Positions 17,941-25,342 of a stretch of 64,000 nt of DNA are shown here, piece after piece. Below the pieces are notes generated by a model, which was not told where the DNA came from, made no database searches, and saw nothing but the letters and a program-made list of their open reading frames with translations. The stretch is taken from the NCBI GenBank assembly GCA_041862375.1, contig JBGVTE010000058.1, positions 1 to 64,000 on the forward strand, given 5' to 3'. Source of the stretch: WVZL01 sp041862375. GTDB lineage: Bacteria > Acidobacteriota > Aminicenantia > Aminicenantales > Aminicenantaceae. Made by a program: the position numbers and the translations under genes. Every line of letters begins with the position of its first letter. The stretch's first letter is position 1.

Positions 17941-18894
17941 TCAGCTTGTCTCCTTAACTTTCAAACCTATTTTTTTCTCGAAGTAGCTGATGGTTCTTAA
18001 GATTCCGTCTTCCAAGTCCACCGATGGCTCCCATCCAAGTTTCTCTTTTGCAAGAGAAATATCTGGACAGCGCCGCATTGGATCATCCGGAAGCTCCGGT
18101 TTATGGATAATTTTTGATGAGCTTTTAGTGAGTTTGATGATTTTCTCAGCTACTTCCATGATGGTGACTTCTCCAGGATTGCCCAAATTCACTGGACCAA
18201 TGAAATCCTCTGTGTCCATCATTGTGATCAAAGCTCGGATAAGATCTGAGACATAGCAGAAAGAGCGTGTTTGGTTTCCATCTCCATAAACAGTTAAGTC
18301 TTCTCCCTTTAGGGCCTGAACAATAAAATTGCTGATTACCCTTCCGTCTTCTACAGCCATTCGAGGACCATACGTGTTAAAAATTCGAACAACTTTAATA
18401 TCGACTTTATTCTGACGGTAGTAATCCATCATTAACGTCTCAGCCACTCGTTTTCCCTCGTCGTAGCAACTACGAAGGCCCACAGGATTTACATTTCCCC
18501 AGTAGGATTCTGGTTGAGGATGTACTTCGGAATCTCCATAGACCTCAGAAGAAGAAGAAAGTAGAATTTTGGACTTTATCCTTTTAGCCAAGCCGAGCAT
18601 GTTGATAGTGCCCATAACATTAGTCTTTACGGTCTTTATTGCGTTGTACTGATAGTGGATAGGAGAGGCAGGACAGGCAAGATGGTAAATTTTGTCCACT
18701 TCGAGAAAGAGGGGATGAATGATATCATGCCGAATCAATTCGAAATAGGGATGGGAGAGAAGATGGCGAATATTATCCTTACTACCCGAAAAAAAATTAT
18801 CAACGCAGATAACTTCTCCCTCATTCTCCAGAAGAAAATCACAGAGGTGGCTACCTAAAAAACCTGCTCCTCCTGTTACTAAGATACGATCCAT
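17941..18894 (-). CDS. UDP-glucuronate decarboxylase (UDP-xylose synthase type)
   Basis: 317 aa short-chain dehydrogenase of the extended class. The NAD loop is GGAGFLG (8-14); the catalytic set is SSSSEVYG (113-120) with Tyr144 and Lys148. The stretch [12 protein letters not shown] (71-82) is characteristic of UXS enzymes rather than GalE or RmlB. It should convert UDP-glucuronate to UDP-xylose for surface polysaccharide. AAAGGA precedes the ATG, and the gene follows rph by 15 bp in the lpxK-lpxL-rph operon. A plain dTDP-glucose dehydratase or epimerase is less likely. Confidence 0.85.
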   Translation of the reverse strand: MDRILVTGGAGFLGSHLCDFLLENEGEVICVDNFFSGSKDNIRHLLSHPYFELIRHDIIHPLFLEVDKIYHLACPASPIHYQYNAIKTVKTNVMGTINMLGLAKRIKSKILLSSSSEVYGDSEVHPQPESYWGNVNPVGLRSCYDEGKRVAETLMMDYYRQNKVDIKVVRIFNTYGPRMAVEDGRVISNFIVQALKGEDLTVYGDGNQTRSFCYVSDLIRALITMMDTEDFIGPVNLGNPGEVTIMEVAEKIIKLTKSSSKIIHKPELPDDPMRRCPDISLAKEKLGWEPSVDLEDGILRTISYFEKKIGLKVKETS

Positions 18895-18909
18895 TTCACT
18901 TAATCCTTT

Positions 18910-19650
18910 CTATCCATAAGCCATGAAGAGGAGGCTCTTCTTTTTTAGAGCTTCCTTTTGAATCTGGATTACCTCTTTTGCACCCTTATCAGCTAAACGT
19001 AAAAGGGTATTGAGCTCTTTTCTCGAGAATGTATTTTTTTCAGCTGATACTTGAACCTCAACCAACTCTCCTTTATCGGTCTCTACAACATTCATATCAA
19101 TTTCTGCTTTAGAATCCTCGTTATAGTCAAGGTCAAGAAGCAACTTTCCCTCAACGATGCCAACGCTTACACCGCAAACTAGGTGTTTCAGGGGCATTTG
19201 ATCGATTATTCCTTCATCCAGCATTTTTTTAAAGGCAAGAGCCAGAGCAACACATCCAGCTGAGATAGAAGCTGTTCGTGTTCCTCCATCAGCTTGTATA
19301 ACATCACAGTCGACTATTATAGTTCTTTCTCCCATGACGTTGAGGTCTGTAACTGCTCTAAAGGAGCGGCCTATGAGGCGCTGTATTTCTTGGCTTCGTC
19401 CAGAAATACGGCCCTGAATTCTTTCTCGCACAGTTCTCTTTTCAGTGGCTCTAGGAAGCATAGAATATTCGGCTGTAATCCAACCAGAACCGCAATTCTT
19501 CAGAAAGGGAGGAACTTTTTCTTCTGAAGTAGCAGCTGCTACAACCTTGGTTTTTCCGATTTCTATATAAGCCGAACCGTTAGCAAAATCGAGGTAATCA
19601 GGTTTGACTTTTATTGGCCTTAGTCTATCCCAGGGTCGATTAGATCTCAT
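18910..19650 (-). CDS. rph: Ribonuclease PH
   Basis: 246 aa. It trims tRNA 3' ends phosphorolytically in the cytoplasm. The RNase PH motifs are present: GSGWITAEYSMLPRAT (54-69), GRSQEIQRLIGRS (84-96) and DCDVIQADGGTRTASI (114-129), which hold the phosphate-binding arginines and catalytic Asp. Length is normal. Its ATG overlaps the stop of lpxL (ATGA), so translation is probably coupled. The grouping with lipid A genes is positional rather than functional. Confidence 0.95.
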   Translation of the reverse strand: MRSNRPWDRLRPIKVKPDYLDFANGSAYIEIGKTKVVAAATSEEKVPPFLKNCGSGWITAEYSMLPRATEKRTVRERIQGRISGRSQEIQRLIGRSFRAVTDLNVMGERTIIVDCDVIQADGGTRTASISAGCVALALAFKKMLDEGIIDQMPLKHLVCGVSVGIVEGKLLLDLDYNEDSKAEIDMNVVETDKGELVEVQVSAEKNTFSRKELNTLLRLADKGAKEVIQIQKEALKKKSLLFMAYG

Positions 19651-20549
19651 TGTTCTACTTCATTCCTTGGCCTTGTTTTCCATCTATTGTGAAACCATGC
19701 CCAGTATTCTGGCTTTTCCCTTATTTGGACTTCTATAATCTTAGTGCATATCTGAGTAATTTTCAACACATCCTGGTCATAGTTTCCACTCAGGCCTACA
19801 TTCAGAGGTTCCATAATTCTTATACGATAAGCATCTCGTGAGTCAGGATAGCAAAAGGCTGGAACAAGAGGGGACTCTGTCCTGAGAAAGAAGGCAGCTA
19901 AGCTCGGGGTTGTGGCTGCCTCCTTCCCAAAAAAGTCAACGAACACTGCTTGGTTACGGAGAACATTCTGGTCAATTAAAATGGCAACTATTTCCTTCGC
20001 TCGAAGCGATTGAAGAGTAGGCCTGGCTGCTAGCTGCTTGTAGATTACGCACGAACCAAGTTTTGTTCTTATTTTGATAATTTCTTTTTCGAGAAGAATG
20101 TTGTCCAAACGCCGAGCGATGACATTGAATCTACCCTTCTTTGATAAAAAAAATGGTGCAATCTCCCAGTTTCCGTAATGAGCAGAGAAAAGGAGTATCC
20201 CTTTCCCCATTCCTAAAGCTTTGTCTAGATTGTCTTCACCCTCAACAGTGATTAGTTTGGTTTTTTGTTCCTCATCGAGTTGACTGAATTTGATTAAGTC
20301 CACGAGAGTTTTGCCGAAATGGACAAAAGATTTGCAGGCGATTTTGGCAAGAATAGAAGAGGGAAATTCAGCACCAAGTGCATTTTTCACATTGGATAAA
20401 GCTATCAAACGATGCCTTTTATCTAGAGAATAAAAAGCTAACCCGATGAGCTTCCCCATGAATAAACAGAGCTTCCTGGGGAGAATGCAGACAAAAAGCT
20501 TGACTCCTTTAAACATCAAGAATTCCGCATACTTTCTAACAGCAATCAT
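19647..20549 (-). CDS. lpxL: Lipid A biosynthesis acyltransferase (LpxL/HtrB family)
   Basis: 300 aa from the ATG at 20549; a TTG at 20555 adds two residues. It is an inner-membrane LPLAT enzyme that adds secondary acyl chains to Kdo-lipid A. The catalytic H-x4-E motif is HYGNWE (His124/Glu129), with the downstream DQN motif in the IDQNV stretch and a C-terminal W-AWFHNRWKTRP region typical of LpxL. The N-terminal 45 residues are hydrophobic and basic. It starts 9 bp after lpxK and overlaps rph by 4 bp. Which acyl position it serves cannot be told. Confidence 0.88.
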   Translation of the reverse strand: MIAVRKYAEFLMFKGVKLFVCILPRKLCLFMGKLIGLAFYSLDKRHRLIALSNVKNALGAEFPSSILAKIACKSFVHFGKTLVDLIKFSQLDEEQKTKLITVEGEDNLDKALGMGKGILLFSAHYGNWEIAPFFLSKKGRFNVIARRLDNILLEKEIIKIRTKLGSCVIYKQLAARPTLQSLRAKEIVAILIDQNVLRNQAVFVDFFGKEAATTPSLAAFFLRTESPLVPAFCYPDSRDAYRIRIMEPLNVGLSGNYDQDVLKITQICTKIIEVQIREKPEYWAWFHNRWKTRPRNEVEQ

Positions 20550-20558
20550 TCTCAAAGG

Positions 20559-21554
20559 TTAAACAAAATTTTGAAGTAAAGAAATTATCTTTTCATAGAA
20601 TTCTTCTTCTGTATCGAGCTCAACCTTAACATAATACAAAGGAATGTCTTTAAAAATACTTTGGCGCGCAGCAATCTTAACAGCATCCTTTTCGGTTGTG
20701 ATGACCAACTCAGGATTCTGTTTATGGTATCTTGTGAGTATCTTGCTTAAGGTAGAATAAGGATAAAAGTGATGGTCAGGAAATTTAAAGAAAGAAACTA
20801 TATCCATACCTCCTTCCTTAAGAAGAATGTAAAATCTTTCAGGACGAGCAATCCCACAAAAGGCAAGAACTCTTTTGCCCTTGAAAGCATCTGCTGGAAG
20901 TCTTTCTTCGGTACCTAACCTTTGGTATCCTCTATTAACCACAGTATACCCAAACAGGGAAGCATTGGGAAGGCGAGTCTTTATCTTATTTTTCTCTGCA
21001 CTCTCCTTTGTCTTCTTTACTAAAATTATGTGAGCTCTCTTCAGAGATGAAACAGGCTCCCGTAAGGAGATTTTTTCCTTTGGATCATAGAGGACAATAT
21101 CTAAATCTCTATGAAGGCGCTGATGCTGGAAACCGTCATCCAGGATTGCCACCTCGAAACCTAAATCCTTTGCATTCTGGCAGGAATGAATGCGGCTTTT
21201 TCCGATAAAAATGCCGGCTTTGGAAGCGTTCTTAGCAACCATAAAAGGCTCATCGCCTGAGTCCTTCCAGTCTCCATACATTCTGGTACCATCAGAGAGC
21301 ATCCCTCCCTTCCTTTCCCATCTTCCTTTATAGCCTCTCGATACCAGTGCTGGTTTGATACCTTTCTTTAAAAGAAATGATAGCAGGCTCATGACTAAAG
21401 GAGTTTTCTCTGAGCCTCCAAAAGCAATATTGCCAACGCTAATTACAGGAAGGGGCGCCTTTTCAGGTTTATATATTTTGAGGCGGTAAAGCAAATCTTT
21501 AACTCTAGTCCCAAGCCGCGAAAAGATAGAAAAGGTTAATAAAAGAAACTTCAT
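20559..21554 (-). CDS. lpxK: Tetraacyldisaccharide 4'-kinase LpxK
   Basis: 331 aa. It phosphorylates the 4' position of the lipid A disaccharide at the inner-membrane face. The diagnostic DDGFQHQRLHRDLDIVL region is intact, as are VSRGYKG and the C-terminal TTEKDAVK. The P-loop reads VGNIAFGGSEKTP: the second glycine of the usual GGTGKTP is Glu49, while Lys50 and Thr51 remain. The rest is full length, so it may be active with an altered loop. The ATG is only 9 nt from a TATAGT -10 box, so the mRNA should be almost leaderless. It heads the lpxK-lpxL-rph-UXS operon. Confidence 0.9.
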   Translation of the reverse strand: MKFLLLTFSIFSRLGTRVKDLLYRLKIYKPEKAPLPVISVGNIAFGGSEKTPLVMSLLSFLLKKGIKPALVSRGYKGRWERKGGMLSDGTRMYGDWKDSGDEPFMVAKNASKAGIFIGKSRIHSCQNAKDLGFEVAILDDGFQHQRLHRDLDIVLYDPKEKISLREPVSSLKRAHIILVKKTKESAEKNKIKTRLPNASLFGYTVVNRGYQRLGTEERLPADAFKGKRVLAFCGIARPERFYILLKEGGMDIVSFFKFPDHHFYPYSTLSKILTRYHKQNPELVITTEKDAVKIAARQSIFKDIPLYYVKVELDTEEEFYEKIISLLQNFV

Positions 21555-21563
21555 TTACTGAGG

Positions 21564-21592
21564 ACTATACTATAATAAAAATCCTCTTTCAA
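21564..21592 (-). promoter_or_regulatory. Leaderless promoter of lpxK operon
   Basis: On the minus strand TTGAAA (21592-21587), a 17-nt spacer and TATAGT (21569-21564). The expected start near 21557 is within about 3 nt of the ATG at 21554; no RBS is present. Confidence 0.65.
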
Positions 21593-21596
21593 CCAT

Positions 21597-21712
21597 GGGG
21601 ACGGTTCTATTTTTCTGTTTTTTTTCTGTTTAATTAACTTCTCACCTTTTTAGTTTAGTGTTTCTTATCTCTGGGAATATAAATAAAAAAGTAAAAAATA
21701 GAGCCATCCCCC
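21597..21712. repeat. Palindromic repeat element B (class 1)
   Basis: Left arm GGGGACGGTTCTATTTTT (21597-21614) and right arm AAAAAATAGAGCCATCCCCC (21693-21712) are inverted with two substitutions. The arms match element A at 10679. The core is about 78 nt of AT-rich DNA. It lies between the lpxK promoter and the broken BNR gene. Confidence 0.7.
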
Positions 21713-21842
21713 AATAGTCCATCGACATTAATTATTCTCATGTGATAGTTTTTTTAATCGCCAATTCCACGTCTCAGAATTAAACACTAATGAGTATTCT
21801 TCACGGATACTAGCCAATCAAAATTTGCAAGGAGAGAAAGAA

Positions 21843-23621
21843 TTGAAAAAAACAAAATTTTACTCTCGATTTATTCTGGTTCTATGCATCAGTTTGAGTC
21901 TTCCCCTATTTCTCAGTTCAGAAAAAACAAAGAAAAAAGACCAAGACCTATTCAACGAATCTGTGCTCGACAGACTTTAATGGAGATGCATTGGTCCAGC
22001 TAACATGGGAGGCAGAATTGATGATTTTACAGTGGTAGAAAGCAACCCTCATATCATCTATGTCGCCACAGCCTCTGGAGGAGTGTGGAAAACGACAAAC
22101 AACGGTGTTACCTGGAAGCCCATTTTTGATGATCAAAATACAAGTACTATCGGAGATATAACTGTTGCCCCTTCGAATCCGGATATAATCTGGGTTGGCA
22201 CAGGTGAGCCAAATAACCGTCAGAGTTCTTCTTGGGGAAACGGAGTCTACAAATCTACTGACGGTGGAAATCGCCTCTTCAAATCCCGAGACAGGGGAGA
22301 AACGTTGGAAGCATCTATAGATCTTACCACCCAGCAGGATAGAGACAAGCTGCCTCTCATGGGAGTACTTTCTGATAAGAATACACTTTCACGAAATGAT
22401 GGAATCGCATTCTATGGTGATATTATTACAATATCTGAGTCTCCTCTTAAAGAGGGGCTACTCTCTGTAGGAACAGACGACGGAAACCTTCAAGTTTCTC
22501 AAGATGGAGGAAAAACATGGAAGAATGTCATAAGCAAAGTCCCTGGAGTGCCGAAATACACCTATGTCAGCCGAATTGTCACATCACATTTTCATGAAGG
22601 AACTGCCTATGCCACATTCGATGGCCACCGTAATAATGATTTCAAATCCTATGTATTTATGACTGCTGATTATGGAGAGACATGGAAATCCATATCGAGT
22701 AATCTACCCGAAGGTGGCACGGTTAATGTAATCAGAGAGCACCATCGGAATCCTAATCTTCTCTTTGTCGGAACAGAACAGGGTGCATACATTAAAGGAA
22801 GCCTCGGACATAAAGTTTTTGTCGCTCCAAATCCGCCATTTGGAGTCATTATCAGCTATTACCTGAAAGAAAAGGTTAAAGAAAACGTAAAAATTGTCAT
22901 CACGGATAGTGAAGGTAAAACAATAAGAGAACTCAACGGGCCTAAAGAAGCAGGAATCAATTGAATAACATGGGATCTTAGGTATGGGCCTCCGCCTGCG
23001 CCTGACGCAGGGCAAACGGGTCGTCGATTCAGAGCCCAAGGGCCCTTTGTTCTTCCCGGAGAATACAAGGTCACTCTTAAAGTCTCAGAAAAAGAAATGA
23101 CAAAAACGGTAAAAGTGGCAGGAGATCCTCGCATTGATATCACATTTGAGGAGAGAAAGGCTCAGCACGATGCCCTCTTAAATCTCCAAAAGCTATATTC
23201 AGTCCTCGCTTCTGCAAATTCGACATCTAACAGTCTCGGAAACCAAGTAGACGGGCTTCTGAAAACATTGAAAAAAATTCCAGATGTTCCTGAATCAATC
23301 ATCGAAACAGCAAAAGCTATTTCAAAAGAGATGAAGGATATCAGGTTAGAGTTAGCTGGTGACCCGAAATTAGGCTGGCGAGGTTTCCGCACATCAGTCA
23401 GAGGCAGGTTGCTCATGCTGAGAAGAGCTGTTGGAGGATACACTGGAGCTCCTTCCCAACGACAACTTCAGCAAATCGACAAAAACTCAAAACAACTAAA
23501 GAATCTTATTAAAAGAATAAATAAAGTTATAGAAGAGGATATACTCAAGCTCAACAAGCTTATGAACGAAAATAAAGTACCTTATCTGATACCAGTAGAG
23601 AAGATTAAAATTTCAGAATAG
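21843..23621 (+). pseudogene. Broken VPS10/BNR-repeat (sortilin-like) secreted protein
   Basis: A single reading frame from TTG 21843 (RBS AAGGAGAG at 21829-21836; signal peptide in the first 26 residues) to 23621, interrupted by TAA at 21978-21980 and TGA at 22962-22964, both in frame. After the first stop it reads WRCIGPANMGGRIDDFTVVES and BNR motifs (SGGVWKTTNNG, SQDGGKTWKN). The second stop replaces one residue between KEAGIN and ITWDLRYGPP, probably CGA (Arg) to TGA. The C-terminal part continues to a coiled helical end. Intact relatives are about 1000 aa; here the jump from KSTDGGN to RLFKSRD indicates a large internal deletion. The family is a secreted beta-propeller of uncertain role. 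TGA and TAA serve as ordinary stops elsewhere in the window. Confidence 0.85.
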
Positions 23622-23627
23622 AATCAT

Positions 23628-23721
23628 GGGGGACAGGCAACTTTTTTTTGAAGGTGTACAGCTATAAGCAACACTTTATAATGACAAAAATTGTTATTTA
23701 TAAAAAAAGTAGCCTGTCCCC
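23628..23721. repeat. Palindromic repeat element C (class 2), also terminator-like
   Basis: Left arm GGGGACAGGCAACTTTTTTT (from 23629, after an extra G) and right arm AAAAAAAGTAGCCTGTCCCC (23702-23721) are inverted with one mismatch. The internal AT-rich part holds another imperfect palindrome (23675-23702). A T-run (23722-23726) follows the right arm, so the RNA could terminate here. The arm sequence recurs as a half-site at 31761. Confidence 0.7.
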
Positions 23722-23793
23722 TTTTTCGTTTACATTTAATGAATAATTATTTATAATATCGCCCACAATAATCAAGAGCTAAGGAGGACGGAG

Positions 23794-24660
23794 ATGAAGA
23801 GAAAAATATCGATCATCCTTTTTGCAGCTTTACTAACATTTTCGCTTTTTTCCTGCCAGAAGAAAACCCAGATTGAAGGAATCAGCTTAGATTTCAGCTT
23901 CTCTGAGGAAATTTTAACGGATAATTTGATTACATATATGCACTTCAAATGGAAAACAGACAGCAACTTTGTAAAGATGAATAAAGACTTCAATGTTTAT
24001 GTTCATTTTTGGCATAGAGAGAACATGCTTTTTCAAGATGATCATATACCTGAAATTACCACCTCTAAATGGGAACCAAACAAGGAATACACTTATACTC
24101 GAAGAATTTACATCCCTCAATTTATCGATGAATTCGATCCAAACTTTAAGGGAGAAGAAGAGTTAAAGCTCTCTGTTGGCTTCTTTTCTCCGTATGACAG
24201 GAGTGGAAAATCACAGCGCAGAGTCCTTATTAAAAAAATAAAAGTTGTTCCCCCTCCATTTGATACTCCTGAAGTTATTTACACAGATGGCTGGTATGAA
24301 TCAGAGAGTAGTGCTGATTCTTTTTTAAAACAGTGGAATTGGACATCTAAAGAAGCAAGATGCATCATTGATAATCCTCATCGAGATGCCCTCCTGGTAA
24401 TAAGAGGCGGGGTAAACTTAGAGGCCCTCGATGAGCAAAAAATCATTCTTAGAATAAATGGCTTGATTATAGATTCCTTCATCCCAAAGGACAGTATTTT
24501 CGAAAAATCATACGAAATAAAGAAAGAAATGCTCGGGGAGGAAGAGGAGTTCTATCTGGCTATAGAAACAGACAAAACCTTCAAACCAGCAGAAATTTTT
24601 CCGGGTTCAAAGGATGAGAGAGAATTAGGAGTCCAGATTTCTTTTATTTATTTTAGATAA
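23794..24660 (+). CDS. Putative lipoprotein, unknown function
   Basis: 288 aa, preceded by AAGGAGG. A basic, hydrophobic signal peptide ends in FSLFSC with Cys21 as the likely lipidated residue; the next residues QKK do not include an inner-membrane retention Asp. The body shows two beta-rich halves: residues about 30-165 (FKWKTD, YVHFWHRENMLFQDDH) and about 175-288, which looks like a jelly-roll or carbohydrate-binding-like sandwich. Repeated Trp, Tyr and Phe would suit ligand binding. I do not recognise a named family. It is monocistronic, just after repeat element C. Confidence 0.65.
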   Translation: MKRKISIILFAALLTFSLFSCQKKTQIEGISLDFSFSEEILTDNLITYMHFKWKTDSNFVKMNKDFNVYVHFWHRENMLFQDDHIPEITTSKWEPNKEYTYTRRIYIPQFIDEFDPNFKGEEELKLSVGFFSPYDRSGKSQRRVLIKKIKVVPPPFDTPEVIYTDGWYESESSADSFLKQWNWTSKEARCIIDNPHRDALLVIRGGVNLEALDEQKIILRINGLIIDSFIPKDSIFEKSYEIKKEMLGEEEEFYLAIETDKTFKPAEIFPGSKDERELGVQISFIYFR

Positions 24661-24769
24661 CTAAAGAACTCAAGATAACCCATCACTAGTAAACTTCCTC
24701 TTTCCACTGTTAGAAACCTTATCATCATAAATAAGTCTTTGGGATTAAAGGAATTCTAATTAATCCCAC

Positions 24770-25342
24770 TTACTTCTCTCTGATCCAGCCTGGAGGGACT
24801 CCCTCCTTTCGAGCCTGAGCGATAAACTGGTCTACTGCTTCTTGGGCTCTGGCTTCATCCTGGCGCGCTTTCAACAACTTTAGGTATGTATCACTTATCT
24901 CTCTCTGGATTTTATCCCGGGAGGTCATATCATTGAAGCTGTAAAATTCCTGCCATAAGCCGTTCATCTTCAGGGCTAGAAGATCAGCAAATTCCTTTGC
25001 TTTGCTCCATTCTGCTTCCAGTGAAGCTTTACGTTCTCTAAAAATCTTTTCTTTCTCAGACCTGAACTCTGAGCTCAATCTTTCATCAAATGGAGGTTCC
25101 TCAGGAGGATTTATTCCTGATGATTCTCCTTCTTCTTCAGCTCTGGGCATGACAACAGATACACCTGTTCTCTTCCTAACTTTACGTAAATCATTATTGG
25201 TAACAACAATTCCCTTCTTTCCTTTAAGGCCTGTTCTCCTCTGTTTTTCTTTTTTTGCCAGCTCAACTAAACTTTGAGAAAAGAGAATAGAAGCAGCTAA
25301 AAGGAGAGATAAAAGCGCGATAAAGACTTTTTTACTGGGCAT
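24770..25342 (-). CDS. Small periplasmic coiled-coil protein, unknown
   Basis: 190 aa from the ATG at 25342, which begins a clear signal peptide (KK, then about 18 hydrophobic residues, cleavage likely near LFSQS). A longer upstream start would bury this signal. The mature N-terminus SLVELAKKEKQRRTGLKGKK is a lysine-rich motif that recurs in exported proteins of Acidobacteria-like bacteria (from memory). Residues about 95-175 are charged helix, probably coiled coil. The start overlaps the comEC stop by 11 bp, so it is the last gene of the mutase-comEC operon. Function unknown. Confidence 0.65.
   Translation of the reverse strand: MPSKKVFIALLSLLLAASILFSQSLVELAKKEKQRRTGLKGKKGIVVTNNDLRKVRKRTGVSVVMPRAEEEGESSGINPPEEPPFDERLSSEFRSEKEKIFRERKASLEAEWSKAKEFADLLALKMNGLWQEFYSFNDMTSRDKIQREISDTYLKLLKARQDEARAQEAVDQFIAQARKEGVPPGWIREK

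Noticed and set aside
22962..22964. TGA as a recoded sense codon (selenocysteine or alternative code)
   Set aside because: TGA ends many intact genes here (for example at 11473 and 49625), a second stop (TAA) also breaks this gene, and no SECIS-like hairpin was seen.
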